Source of the DNA: Pelomonas parva
Lineage (GTDB): Bacteria > Pseudomonadota > Gammaproteobacteria > Burkholderiales > Burkholderiaceae_C
Assembly (NCBI RefSeq): GCF_043555835.1
Contig: NZ_JBIGHV010000001.1
Span: forward strand, 434,001 to 498,000
Length of the DNA: 64,000 nucleotides
Reading direction: 5' to 3'
The position numbers and the translations under genes were made by a program. Positions 1 to 8,837 of this stretch are shown here, in pieces (position 1 is the stretch's first letter; every line of letters begins with the position of its first letter). Below the pieces are notes generated by a model. That model was not told the DNA's origin. It did no database searches and saw nothing but the letters and a program-made list of their open reading frames with translations.

Positions 1-106
1 GGGCCGCGTCGATGGTGGCCTGGTGCAGATGCCGCTGCGGCATCAACAGCTCTCGCTGCGGTGCCGTGGCGGACTTCAGCGACGCGGGAAAGCGCTTGAC
101 CGTCAT
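1..106 (-). CDS. N-terminal fragment of a gene downstream of surE, probably protein-L-isoaspartate O-methyltransferase
   Basis: An open frame begins at an ATG at 106 that overlaps the surE stop in an ATGA arrangement and runs off the left edge of the window. The visible 35 residues begin MTVKRFPASLKS and hold no diagnostic motif. In betaproteobacteria surE is very often followed directly by pcm, so the pcm call rests on position, on the tight coupling with surE and on a basic N-terminus like that of pcm proteins. The catalytic SAM-binding part lies outside the window. Confidence 0.5.
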   Translation of the reverse strand, partial: MTVKRFPASLKSATAPQRELLMPQRHLHQATIDAA

Positions 107-849
107 GCCAGATTGAGCCGCTGCCGCCAGTCGCCAAGATGGGCGTGGTCGGTCAGGTCCACCTGCAGCGGCGTGATCGACACCTCGCCGTTCGCCGTCG
201 CATGGAAGTCCGTGCCCTCACCGGCATCCCGGGCGTCGCCGGCCGGGCCAATCCAGTAGATGGTCTCGCCGCGCGGATTGACCTGCTCGATGACCGCCTC
301 GCAGGAGTGGCGCCGACCCAGCCGCGTGATGCGGCGCGGCAGCAGGTCGGCATCGGGCCGGTTCGGAATGTTGACGTTGAGCAGGAAGGCCTGGCCCAGA
401 CCGCCCTGCAGCACCTGCTCGATGACGCTGCGCGCCACGCGCGCAGCCGCATCCAGGTCGCCCCAGCCCTTCTCGACCTGCGAGAAGGCGATGGACGGGA
501 TGCCGAACAGATAGCCCTCGGTCGCGGCGGCGACGGTGCCGGAGTAGAGCGTGTCGTCGCCCATGTTGGCGCCGTTGTTGATGCCGGAGACCACCAGGTC
601 GGGCCGGTAGCCCAGCAGGCCGCTGAGCGCCAGGTGAACGCCGTCGGACGGCGTGCCGCTGACGTAGCGGAAGCCGTTGGCCGCACGGTAGACATTCAGC
701 GGCCGGTTCAGTGTCAGCGAGTTGGAGGTGCCGCTGGCGTTTTGCTCGGGGGCGATGACGTCGATCTCGCCGAGACCCTCACAGGCTTTGACCAGAGCCG
801 CAAGGCCGGGAGCGAGGTAGCCGTCGTCGTTGGAAATCAGGATGCGCAT
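103..849 (-). CDS. surE: 5'/3'-nucleotidase SurE
   Basis: SurE is a metal-dependent phosphatase that removes phosphate from nucleoside 5'- and 3'-monophosphates and is linked to stress survival. The family start MRILISNDDG is plain, with the acidic metal-binding pair in NDDG, followed by the conserved GTPSDGVHLAL and MGDDTLYSGTVAAA blocks. The frame stays open to a GTG at 876, but the ATG at 849 places the first beta strand at the N-terminus as in all SurE proteins, so it is preferred. The length of 248 residues is normal. The stop overlaps the next gene by four bases, indicating translational coupling. Confidence 0.93.
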   Translation of the reverse strand: MRILISNDDGYLAPGLAALVKACEGLGEIDVIAPEQNASGTSNSLTLNRPLNVYRAANGFRYVSGTPSDGVHLALSGLLGYRPDLVVSGINNGANMGDDTLYSGTVAAATEGYLFGIPSIAFSQVEKGWGDLDAAARVARSVIEQVLQGGLGQAFLLNVNIPNRPDADLLPRRITRLGRRHSCEAVIEQVNPRGETIYWIGPAGDARDAGEGTDFHATANGEVSITPLQVDLTDHAHLGDWRQRLNLA

Positions 850-942
850 GGGCAGCAATTGTAGGGAGGGCGTCACCTGTGAGACCGGGTGTAACCCAGT
901 GGATTCCTATGATCGCCGCTTCAAATTCAAGAGGAGACGGCG

Positions 943-1920
943 ATGAAGGCATGGGTCTGTGACAACCCGGTGGGCGTCGAGGCGCTGCAGTGGCGCGAGC
1001 TGCCCCCGCCTGCGCTGGGCGCGGGCCAGATCCGCGTGCAGATCAAGGCCGCCAGCCTGAACTTCCCTGACCTGCTGATCGTGCAGAACAAATACCAGAT
1101 GAAGCCGCCCCTGCCCTTCGTGCCGGGCACGGAGTTCTCGGGCGTCGTCAGCGAGGTGGGCGATGGCGTCACGGGCTTTGCCGTCGGCCAGCGCGTCGCG
1201 GCCTTCGGCGGGCTGGGCGGTTTTGCCACCGAGGTCTGCATCCCCGCCGCGCTGGCCATGCCGCTGCCGGATGCCTTCAGCTTCGAGGATGCCGCCGCCT
1301 TCATCTGCACCTATGCCACCAGCCACCACGCGCTGATGGACCGCGGCGCGCTGCAGGCGGGCGAGACCGTGCTCATTCTCGGCGCGGCCGGCGGCGTCGG
1401 CACGGCGGCCATCCAGGTCGCCAAGGCCGCCGGGGCGCGCGTCATCGCCGCAGCCGGCAGCGATGCCAAGTGCCAGGCCTGCAAGGCACTCGGCGCCGAC
1501 GCCACCATCAACTACGCCACGCAGAACCTGCGTGACGAACTGAAGACGCTGACCGAAGGCAAGGGTCCGGACGTCATCTACGACCCCGTCGGTGGCGATC
1601 TGGCTGAAGCTGCCTTCCGCTCCATCGCCTGGCGCGGCCGCTACCTCGTCATCGGCTTCGCACAAGGCGCCATTCCCGCGCTGCCGCTGAACCTGGCACT
1701 GCTCAAGGGCGCGTCGCTGGTGGGCGTCTTCTGGGGCGAGTTCGCCAAGCGCGAGCCGGGCCGCAACGCCAGGATGCTGGGCGAGTTGGCCACCTGGTAT
1801 GCCGCCGGCAAGATCAAGCCCGTGCTGGACCACGTGCTGCCGCTGGAACAACTCCCCGCCGCCTTCGCGCGCATGGCCGCTCGCGAGGTGGTCGGCAAGC
1901 TGGTTCTTACCAACGTGTGA
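943..1920 (+). CDS. NADPH:quinone oxidoreductase family protein (zinc-independent MDR)
   Basis: A 325-residue medium-chain dehydrogenase/reductase of the quinone oxidoreductase type, which transfers hydride from NADPH to quinones or enones. The N-terminal GroES-like fold contains the hallmark ASLNFPDLLI and PFVPGTEFSGVV. The Rossmann domain has the dinucleotide loop AAGGVGTAAIQVAKAAG near residues 149-165. The cysteine and histidine ligands of zinc alcohol dehydrogenases are absent. A strong GAGGAG ribosome site precedes the ATG. It stands alone between surE (divergent) and a response regulator, so the physiological substrate cannot be told from context. Confidence 0.85.
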   Translation: MKAWVCDNPVGVEALQWRELPPPALGAGQIRVQIKAASLNFPDLLIVQNKYQMKPPLPFVPGTEFSGVVSEVGDGVTGFAVGQRVAAFGGLGGFATEVCIPAALAMPLPDAFSFEDAAAFICTYATSHHALMDRGALQAGETVLILGAAGGVGTAAIQVAKAAGARVIAAAGSDAKCQACKALGADATINYATQNLRDELKTLTEGKGPDVIYDPVGGDLAEAAFRSIAWRGRYLVIGFAQGAIPALPLNLALLKGASLVGVFWGEFAKREPGRNARMLGELATWYAAGKIKPVLDHVLPLEQLPAAFARMAAREVVGKLVLTNV

Positions 1921-2020
1921 AGCCTGAAACGGGGGCTTAGCCCCCCGCAGCCTCGCCCCGTCATCGCCAGGCGGGTGCGCTACATTCGGCGGTCGAAACG
2001 ACAGCAGCCGTTCCCCCGCC

Positions 2021-2764
2021 ATGACCGTCAAAGTCCTCATCATCGAAGACAACCCCGTTGCCCGCAGCTTTCTGTGCCGGGTGGTACGGGAGAGTTTCAG
2101 CGACGCGATGGAACTCACCGAGGTGGGCGATCTGGAGAACGCGCGCCGTCAGGTCGCCAAGTTCTCCGGCAATCCGCAGGACAACGGCTTCAAGCTCATC
2201 CTCGTCGACCTCGAACTGCCGGACGGCAGCGGCATGGAGTTCCTGACGGAGCTGACCGGCTCGGCGGCGATCAAAATCGTCACGACGCTGTACTCCGACG
2301 ACGACCATCTGTTCCCCGCCCTGCAATGCGGCGCCGACGGTTACCTGCTGAAGGAAGACCGCTTCGAGGTGCTGGTGGAAGAGCTGCAGCGCATCGTGCG
2401 CGGCCAGCCGCCGCTGTCGCCGGCCATCGCGCGCCGCCTGCTGTCGCACTTCCGCCCCGCCTCCAGCGACAGCGGCACCATGCCGCTGAACTCGGGCTTC
2501 GGCTCCTTGTCGTCGTCCAACGCACCCTTCAGCAACAGCCGCAACGTCGCGCTGGACCCTCCGCCCGAGTGGGAGCGCCTGACGCCCCGTGAGAGCGAAG
2601 TGCTGACCTATCTGAGCAAGGGCTTCACGATCAAGGAGATCGCGAACCTGATGGGCATCAAGTGGTTCACGGTCAACGACCACATCAAGAGCATCTACAA
2701 GAAGCTCAACGTCAGCAGCCGCGCGGAGGCGGCAGTGCTGGCGTCGAAGCAGGGGCTGGTCTAG
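2021..2764 (+). CDS. NarL/LuxR-family response regulator, orphan
   Basis: A 247-residue two-component response regulator. The receiver domain occupies about residues 3-120, with the acidic pocket at E9/D10, the phospho-acceptor Asp63 in LILVDLELPDG, the switch Thr89 and Lys111. A serine- and asparagine-rich linker (about 145-178) joins it to a C-terminal LuxR-type helix-turn-helix containing LTPRESEVLTYLSKG. No sensor kinase lies next to it, so its partner and regulon are unknown. It converges end to end with prpE, with no spacer between the two stop codons. Confidence 0.88.
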   Translation: MTVKVLIIEDNPVARSFLCRVVRESFSDAMELTEVGDLENARRQVAKFSGNPQDNGFKLILVDLELPDGSGMEFLTELTGSAAIKIVTTLYSDDDHLFPALQCGADGYLLKEDRFEVLVEELQRIVRGQPPLSPAIARRLLSHFRPASSDSGTMPLNSGFGSLSSSNAPFSNSRNVALDPPPEWERLTPRESEVLTYLSKGFTIKEIANLMGIKWFTVNDHIKSIYKKLNVSSRAEAAVLASKQGLV

Positions 2765-4666
2765 TCAGCCCTGCAGGCGCTGACGGACCTGGGCGAGTGC
2801 ACCAGGGTCGTCCAGCGTCGTCAGGTCGCCGGGGTCACGCCCCTCGGCCACGGCCTGCAGCGCACGGCGCAGCAGCTTGCCGGAGCGGGTCTTGGGCAGC
2901 AGGCTGACGAAGACCACGCGTGACGGCCGCGCCACGGCGCCCAGTTGCTCGTCGACGCGCTTCATGATCTGGGCCTGCAGCGCCTGCGCCGCCTCCGGCG
3001 TGGCGGGCGCCTCGCGCGGCACGACGAAGGCGAGCGCGACCTGGCCCTTCAATTGATCGGCCACGCCGACGACGGCCACTTCGGCCACGGCCGCATGGCC
3101 CGAGACGCACTCCTCGATCTCGCGCGTGCCCAGGCGGTGGCCGGCCACGTTGATGACGTCGTCGGTGCGGCCAAGGATGAAGGTGTAGCCCTCGGCATCG
3201 CGCAGGCCCCAGTCGAAGGTCGAGTACACCTCGAGTCCCGGCACGCTCTGCCAGTAGGTGTTGACGAAGCGGGCGTCGTCGCCCCACACGGTCTGCAGCG
3301 CGCCGGGCGGCAGCGGGTGCTCGATGACCAGCACGCCCTTCTGGTTGGGCTCGCTGAGTTCCTGGCCGGTGTTCTCGTCGAGCAGCTTCACGCCATAGCC
3401 ATACATCGGCACGCCGGGCGAACCCAGGCGCGTCGGCACGGCCTCCACGCCGGGGATGTGGTGGGCTACTGTGAGCAGCGGCCAGCCGGTCTCGGTCTGC
3501 CAGTAGTTGTCGATGATGGGCACGCCCAAGGCGTCGGCGATCCAGCTCGCGGTCGGTTCGTCCAGCGGCTCGCCGGCGAGAAAGAGCGCACGCAGGCTGG
3601 ACAGGTCATGGCGCTTGAGCAGCGCCGCGTCGTGCTTCTTCAACACCCGCACTGCGGTCGGCGCGCTGAACATGACGGTGACCCGGTACTTCTCGACCAG
3701 GCTCCACAGCACGGCGGCGTCAGGGTTGACCGGCGTACCCTCGTACATCAGCGTCGCCATGCCCGCAATCAGCGGCCCGTAGACGATGTAGCTGTGGCCC
3801 ACGACCCAGCCGATGTCGCTGGTGGAGAAATAGGTCTCGCCCGGCTTGCCGCCGAAGATCCAGTCCATGCTGGTGGCCAGCGCCACCGCGTGGCCACCCA
3901 CATCGCGCTGCACGCCCTTCGGCTTGCCCGTCGTGCCGCTGGTGTAGAGCGTGTAGCTGATGCTGTTGGACTCCAGCCAGGTACAAGGCACCCGTGCGCC
4001 GTCGTGCTCACGGCGCAGCTCGGCGTAGTCCAGGTCACGGCCGGGCACCCGCTCGAAAGGCGCCAGGCTGCGGTCCACCATCAGCACGCGGGCCGGCTTG
4101 TGCGTGGACAAGGTGATGGCCTCGTCCAGCAGCGGCTTGTAGGGCAACACCTTGCCGGCGCGGCTGCCGGCATCGGCGCTGACGATGAGCTTCGGGCTGG
4201 CATCCTCAATGCGGCTGGCCAGGCTCACCGACGCGAAGCCCCCGAACACCACCGAGTGGATGGCACCGATGCGCGCACACGCCAGCATCGCGAACGCCGC
4301 CTCGGGAATCATGGGCATGTAGATCAGCACGCGGTCGCCCTGCCCCACGCCTTGCGCCACAAACATCGCGGCCATGGCCTCGACCTCGGCCTGCAGTTCG
4401 GCAAAGCTGTAGACCTTTTCCTGGCCCACCTCGGTCGACACCCAGATCAGCGCGCGGTCATCAGGCCGTGTGGCCGCGTGCCGGTCCACGGCGTTGTGGC
4501 AGAGGTTGGTCGTGCCGCCGACGAACCAGCGCGCGAACGGCGGGCGGCTCACGTCGCAGATCTGCTGCGGCGGCGTTTGCCAATCAATGCGCCTGGCCTG
4601 CTCGGCCCAGAAGGCGTCGCGCTCGGTCAGGGAGCGACGGTGGAAGTCGGCATAGGTCTGCGTCAT
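2765..4666 (-). CDS. prpE: Propionyl-CoA synthetase (propionate--CoA ligase) PrpE
   Basis: A 633-residue ANL-superfamily acyl-CoA synthetase that activates propionate (and acetate) with ATP and CoA via an acyl-adenylate. Seen in order: an N-terminal ACAS-type cap (YADFHRRSLTERDAFWAEQA), the AMP-binding P-loop YTSGTTGKPKGVQRD, the adenylate pocket DNYWQTETGWP, and the C-terminal acylation lysine in PKTRSGKLLRR, the residue usually acetylated to switch the enzyme off. The block NLCHNAVDRHAATRPDDRALIW favours PrpE over acetyl-CoA synthetase. The gene is monocistronic here, away from any methylcitrate cycle genes. Confidence 0.9.
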   Translation of the reverse strand: MTQTYADFHRRSLTERDAFWAEQARRIDWQTPPQQICDVSRPPFARWFVGGTTNLCHNAVDRHAATRPDDRALIWVSTEVGQEKVYSFAELQAEVEAMAAMFVAQGVGQGDRVLIYMPMIPEAAFAMLACARIGAIHSVVFGGFASVSLASRIEDASPKLIVSADAGSRAGKVLPYKPLLDEAITLSTHKPARVLMVDRSLAPFERVPGRDLDYAELRREHDGARVPCTWLESNSISYTLYTSGTTGKPKGVQRDVGGHAVALATSMDWIFGGKPGETYFSTSDIGWVVGHSYIVYGPLIAGMATLMYEGTPVNPDAAVLWSLVEKYRVTVMFSAPTAVRVLKKHDAALLKRHDLSSLRALFLAGEPLDEPTASWIADALGVPIIDNYWQTETGWPLLTVAHHIPGVEAVPTRLGSPGVPMYGYGVKLLDENTGQELSEPNQKGVLVIEHPLPPGALQTVWGDDARFVNTYWQSVPGLEVYSTFDWGLRDAEGYTFILGRTDDVINVAGHRLGTREIEECVSGHAAVAEVAVVGVADQLKGQVALAFVVPREAPATPEAAQALQAQIMKRVDEQLGAVARPSRVVFVSLLPKTRSGKLLRRALQAVAEGRDPGDLTTLDDPGALAQVRQRLQG

Positions 4667-4689
4667 GGCGGTCAGTGTGTGCCTGGGGC

Positions 4690-4701
4690 ACTGACGTCAG
4701 T
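4690..4701. promoter_or_regulatory. Perfect 12-bp palindrome upstream of prpE, candidate operator
   Basis: ACTGACGTCAGT is a perfect dyad 24-35 bases upstream of the prpE start codon, in the promoter region. The position suggests a repressor or activator site for prpE. No matching regulator gene is adjacent, so the link is positional only. Confidence 0.35.
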
Positions 4702-4895
4702 CTGACCTTCGTCAACGCGTGACAAAATCCAGGGTTTTCACCAACTTCTCCATGGGCCAAGCCGGGGTTTGCCCGGAGAATCGCCGGTTTTTCGCCCGCA
4801 TTGATTGACGCTGACGGGGTCGCCTCCTAACCTCCGCGCCGCTGTCCCATTCCGCTACTCGCGACCGCTTCGCGGCCCGCCCCGGTTTCTTCTGA

Positions 4896-5633
4896 ATGCT
4901 CCTGGCCTCCCCCACTGCCCTGCTGAATCGCATCGCTGCCGCCGGCCTCCTGGTCATCGGCTGCGCGGCGCATGCACAGGGCGTGGCCCAGGCCGCCGCG
5001 ACGACATCGGCGACACCGCCGCCGGGCACGATGACGGGCGCCTATGGTCAGAGTCTGCAGCAGCAGGCAGCGGTCGAGAAGGCCACGCCGGCTGCACTGA
5101 AGCCGGCGCAGGCAGGCAACGCCGGCGATGCCGTCAGCCGCTTTCTCAGCGAGCGCGGCCTGATGCCGGCCAGCGAGCCAGGCGGGTCATCTCGCCTGCT
5201 GGCCAGCGTGCGCGACACGGCCTCGGACCTGGTGCTGTCGGCCATGAACTTCCTGGGCGTGCGCTACACGCGCGGTGGCAATTCGGTCGAGAACGGCTTT
5301 GACTGCAGCGGCTTCACGCGGCACATCTTCGAGATGAGCGTGGGCCTCGTGCTGCCCCGCCGTGCCGACGAGCAGGCCAAGCTGGGCAGCTTGCTGTCCA
5401 TCAAACGTGATGAACTCAAGCCCGGCGACCTTGTGTTCTTCAACACGATGAGGCGCACCTTCAGCCACGTGGGCATCTACGTCGGCGAGGGCAAGTTCAT
5501 CCACGCCCCGCGCACCGGCAGCGCCGTGCGCGTGGAGGACATGCGCGACTCCTACTGGGCCAAGCGCTTCACGGGGGCACGGCGAGCGGATCTGAAGGCT
5601 GCGGCCGGCACGGAAGGCCCGCTGGCCCGCTGA
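4896..5633 (+). CDS. Secreted NlpC/P60-family cysteine peptidase (peptidoglycan hydrolase)
   Basis: A 245-residue exported protein. A signal peptide ends near AAHAQG, followed by a low-complexity linker rich in Ala, Gln and Pro and then a C-terminal NlpC/P60 domain. The nucleophile lies in GFDCSGFTR and the general-base His in FSHVGIYVG; the following APRTGSAV matches the third conserved block. Such enzymes cut gamma-D-Glu-diaminopimelate bonds in peptidoglycan stems. It ends one base before the convergent paaZ stop. The region from 4702 to 4895 is non-coding and presumably carries the two divergent promoters. Confidence 0.88.
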   Translation: MLLASPTALLNRIAAAGLLVIGCAAHAQGVAQAAATTSATPPPGTMTGAYGQSLQQQAAVEKATPAALKPAQAGNAGDAVSRFLSERGLMPASEPGGSSRLLASVRDTASDLVLSAMNFLGVRYTRGGNSVENGFDCSGFTRHIFEMSVGLVLPRRADEQAKLGSLLSIKRDELKPGDLVFFNTMRRTFSHVGIYVGEGKFIHAPRTGSAVRVEDMRDSYWAKRFTGARRADLKAAAGTEGPLAR

Positions 5634-5634
5634 A

Positions 5635-7677
5635 TCAGCCGGCCACGCGTTTGGCCACCAAGGTCAGGATTTCGTAGCTCGCGCACAGCTCATCGCGCTG
5701 GTTGGTCACGGCCACGTCCCAGCCAATGACGCCTTGCGCGGGTTGGTCGTCGCGCGGCGGGCGGTCGATTTTGCGCTTGGCGGTGAGGCGCGCCTGAATG
5801 GTGTCGCCGATGGCCACCGGCGTGACGAAGCGCAGGTTCTCCAACCCGTAGTTCGCGAGCACCGGGCCGGGCGCGGGGCTGACGAACAAGCCCGCCGCCG
5901 CCGACAGCACGAAATAGCCGTGGGCGATGCGCCTGCCGAACGGCGAGGCCTTGGCCGCGACCTCGTCGAAGTGCATGTAGAAGTAGTCGCCGGACAGACC
6001 GCCGAAAGCGACGATGTCCGCCTCGCCCACCGTGCGGCGGTGCGTCAGCAGGCTCATGCCGACCTCGACATCCTCGAAGTAGCGGCGGAAGGGGTGGATG
6101 TCGCTCTCGGTGACCGCGCCACCGCGCTGGTACTCGCCCGTGATGGCCGAGATCATCGTCGGCGAACCCTGCACGGCGCAGCGCTGCAGGTAGTGCTTCA
6201 CGGCGCGCAGGCCGCCCAGTTCCTCGCCGCCACCCGCGCGGCCGGGGCCGCCGTGCTTCAACTTGGGCAGCGGCGAGCCGTGCCCGGTGTTCTCCAGCGC
6301 GGCCTCGCGGTCCAGCACCAGCATGCGGCCGTGCCAGGCGGCAAAAGTCGGCACGGCCTGCGCGGCCAGGGCCGGCGTCTTGGTGCAGAGGGTGCCGACG
6401 AGGCTGCCGCGGCCCAGCGTCGCCAGATGCAGCGCCTCCTCGAAGTCGCCGTAGGGCAGCAGCGTCGTCACCGGGCCAAAGGCCTCCAGGTGATGGGCAT
6501 CACTCGTCGCCGAATCGCGCGCCAGCAGCAGCGTCGGCGCGAAGAACGAGCCGTCGCTGACGCCTTCGCCCCTGGGCGCAAAGCCATCCCGTTCAGAGAA
6601 CAGAAGTTCGCAGCTCTTCGCTAACTGCGCGACGCGCTCGGCCACGTCGGCCTGCTGGGCCCTGCTGGCCAAGGCGCCCATGCGCACGCCTTCCACCGCC
6701 GGGTCGCCGACGACCGTCCTGAACAGCCGCGCCTTCAACGCCGTGGCGACCGCATCGACGCGGTTGGCCGGCACGATGGTGCGGCGGATGGCCGTGCACT
6801 TCTGCCCCGCCTTGGCCGTCATCTCGCGCGCAACCTCCTTGATGAAGAGGTCGAACTCCGGGTCGTCCGGCGTCACGTCCGGCGCCAGGATGGCGCAGTT
6901 CAGGCTGTCGGCCTCGGCGTTGAAGGGGACGCTCTTCTTCAGCAGATTCGGGTGTGCCTTCAGCATCAACGCGGTGTCGGCGCTGCCGGTGAAGGTGACG
7001 ACATCGGCTTCGTCCAGGCGCTCGAACAGGTCGCCCGTGCTGCCGATGATGAGCTGCAGCGCGCCCGTGGGCACCAGGCCGGAATCGACGATGAGCCGCG
7101 CGCAAGCCTCGGCCACATAACTCGTTGCCGTGGCGGGCTTGACCAGGCAGGGCATGCCGGCCAGGAAGCTGGGCGCGAACTTCTCCAGCATGCCCCACAT
7201 CGGGAAGTTGAAGGCATTGATGTGCAGCGCCACGCCCCGCTTGGGCACCAGCACATGGCTGCCGATGAAGTGGTTGTTGGCGCCCAGCCGCATGGGCGGG
7301 CCTTCGTGCAGCACGTTGCTGCTGGGCAGGTCCTTGCCGCCGATGGAGGCATAGGCGAACAGCGTGCCGATGCCGCCCTCGATGTCTATCCAGGAATCGG
7401 CGCGCGTCGAACCGGTGTGGGCGCTGATCGCGTACAGCTCTTCCTTGCGCTCCATCAGGTAGGCGGCCAGCGCCTTCAGCACGCGGGCACGGTCCTGGAA
7501 GTGGGTGCGCAGCAGGCCGGGCAAGGCCGTGCCGCGCGCAAAGCTCATCGCCTCGGCGAAGTCGAGCGCCTCCTCGTGGGTGTGCGCGACGACACGGCCG
7601 TTGATCGCACTGGCGAGCGGCTTGGCCGCCCGCTCGCCGACCCAGCGGCCGGCGATGTAGCTCTGCAGCGTGCTCAC
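5635..7677 (-). CDS. paaZ: PaaZ bifunctional oxepin-CoA hydrolase / 3-oxo-5,6-dehydrosuberyl-CoA semialdehyde dehydrogenase
   Basis: The ring-opening enzyme of aerobic phenylacetate degradation. The N-terminal aldehyde dehydrogenase half has the nucleophilic Cys in AGQKCTAIRR and the Glu region FNAEADSLNCA. The C-terminal MaoC-like hotdog half, from about residue 530, has SGDYFYMHFDE and RIAHGYFVLS, which carry the hydratase Asp and His. The GTG at 7677 overlaps the stop of the upstream binding-protein gene as GTGA and is preferred; an ATG at 7692 is the alternative. It is the last gene of the paa operon and has normal full length (680 residues). Confidence 0.93.
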   Translation of the reverse strand: MSTLQSYIAGRWVGERAAKPLASAINGRVVAHTHEEALDFAEAMSFARGTALPGLLRTHFQDRARVLKALAAYLMERKEELYAISAHTGSTRADSWIDIEGGIGTLFAYASIGGKDLPSSNVLHEGPPMRLGANNHFIGSHVLVPKRGVALHINAFNFPMWGMLEKFAPSFLAGMPCLVKPATATSYVAEACARLIVDSGLVPTGALQLIIGSTGDLFERLDEADVVTFTGSADTALMLKAHPNLLKKSVPFNAEADSLNCAILAPDVTPDDPEFDLFIKEVAREMTAKAGQKCTAIRRTIVPANRVDAVATALKARLFRTVVGDPAVEGVRMGALASRAQQADVAERVAQLAKSCELLFSERDGFAPRGEGVSDGSFFAPTLLLARDSATSDAHHLEAFGPVTTLLPYGDFEEALHLATLGRGSLVGTLCTKTPALAAQAVPTFAAWHGRMLVLDREAALENTGHGSPLPKLKHGGPGRAGGGEELGGLRAVKHYLQRCAVQGSPTMISAITGEYQRGGAVTESDIHPFRRYFEDVEVGMSLLTHRRTVGEADIVAFGGLSGDYFYMHFDEVAAKASPFGRRIAHGYFVLSAAAGLFVSPAPGPVLANYGLENLRFVTPVAIGDTIQARLTAKRKIDRPPRDDQPAQGVIGWDVAVTNQRDELCASYEILTLVAKRVAG

Positions 7678-8819
7678 TTGATCAGCACCCACTTGCCATC
7701 CTTGATCTGCACCATCACGCGCGCGCGCTGGTCCAGGCCCAGGTGGTCGCCGGCCGTCATGTTGAACACGCCGTGCGCACCGGCCACGTTCTTCACGTTC
7801 TCCAGCGCGTCACGCAGCGCGGCGCGGAAGGCGGGCGTGCCGGGCTGGGCCTTCTTCAGCGCCTCGGGCGCGGCAGCGGCCAGCAGCAGGCCGGCGTCCC
7901 AGGCATGGCCGCCGAAGGTCGACACGCTGCCCTTGCCGTGCGCGGCCTCGTACTTGGCGATGTAGGCCTCGGCGCTCTTCTTCACCGGATGGTCCGCCGG
8001 CAACTGAGCGGCGACCAGCACCGGGCCGGACGGCAACAGCGTGCCTTCCACATCCTTGCCACCCACACGCAGGAAGTCGTTGTTGGCCACACCGTGGGTC
8101 TGGTAGATCTTGCCCGCGTAGCCGCGCTCCTTCAGCGCCTTCTGCGGCAGTGCGGCGGGCGTGCCGGAGCCGGCAATGAGGATGGCGTCCGGCCGGGCGG
8201 CCACGAGCTTGAGCACCTGGCCGGTGACGGAGGTGTCAGTGCGGTTGTAGCGTTCGCTCGCGACGATGTTGAGCTTCTTGGTCTGCGCGATCTTGTTGAA
8301 CTCGCCCCACCAGCCCTCGCCGTAGGCGTCGGCAAAGCCGATGAACGCGGCCGTCTTGATGCCGTTGTCCACCATGTGCGTCACGATGGCCAGCGCCATC
8401 ATGATGTCGTTCTGCGGCGTCTTGAAGACCCAGCGCTTCTTCGCGTCGACGGGCTCAACGATGCGGGCCGACGCGGCCATGGAGATCATCGGCGTGCCGC
8501 TCTCGGACACCGCATCGATCATCGCCAGCGAGTTGGGCGTGACGGTGGAGCCGATGACGATGTCGACCTTGTTCTCAGTGATGAACTTGCGCGTGTTGGC
8601 GACGGCGGTGGTCGTGTCGGAGGCGTCGTCCAGCACGATGTAGTTGACCTTCTGGCCGGCGATGGTGGTGGGCATCAGCGCGACGGTGTTCTTCTCCGGG
8701 ATGCCCAGCGACGCGGCCGGGCCGGTGGCCGACACGGTGACGCCGACGTTGATGTCGGCCTGGGCGGCGAAGCTCAGGGTGGCGGTGATGGCAAGGGCAA
8801 GTTGCTTGAACGGCTTCAT
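7674..8819 (-). CDS. Periplasmic substrate-binding protein of branched-chain amino acid/aromatic ABC type, orphan in the paa operon
   Basis: A 381-residue type I periplasmic binding protein (LivK/HBA family). The Sec signal is FKQLALAITATLSFAAQADINVGV, followed by GPAASLGIPEKNTVALMP, typical of receptors that capture branched-chain amino acids or aromatic acids. It sits inside the paa operon between the TetR regulator and paaZ, so phenylacetate or a related aromatic acid is a likely ligand. No permease or ATPase gene is present nearby, so it would have to use a transporter encoded elsewhere. A GGAGACG ribosome site precedes the ATG. Confidence 0.82.
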   Translation of the reverse strand: MKPFKQLALAITATLSFAAQADINVGVTVSATGPAASLGIPEKNTVALMPTTIAGQKVNYIVLDDASDTTTAVANTRKFITENKVDIVIGSTVTPNSLAMIDAVSESGTPMISMAASARIVEPVDAKKRWVFKTPQNDIMMALAIVTHMVDNGIKTAAFIGFADAYGEGWWGEFNKIAQTKKLNIVASERYNRTDTSVTGQVLKLVAARPDAILIAGSGTPAALPQKALKERGYAGKIYQTHGVANNDFLRVGGKDVEGTLLPSGPVLVAAQLPADHPVKKSAEAYIAKYEAAHGKGSVSTFGGHAWDAGLLLAAAAPEALKKAQPGTPAFRAALRDALENVKNVAGAHGVFNMTAGDHLGLDQRARVMVQIKDGKWVLIK

Positions 8820-8837
8820 GGGGTCGTCTCCTGTTGG

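Noticed and set aside
907..2118. 403-codon open frame on the minus strand
   Set aside because: Antisense to the quinone oxidoreductase, with no recognisable motif.
2945..4705. 586-codon open frame on the plus strand
   Set aside because: Antisense to prpE, whose catalytic motifs are complete.
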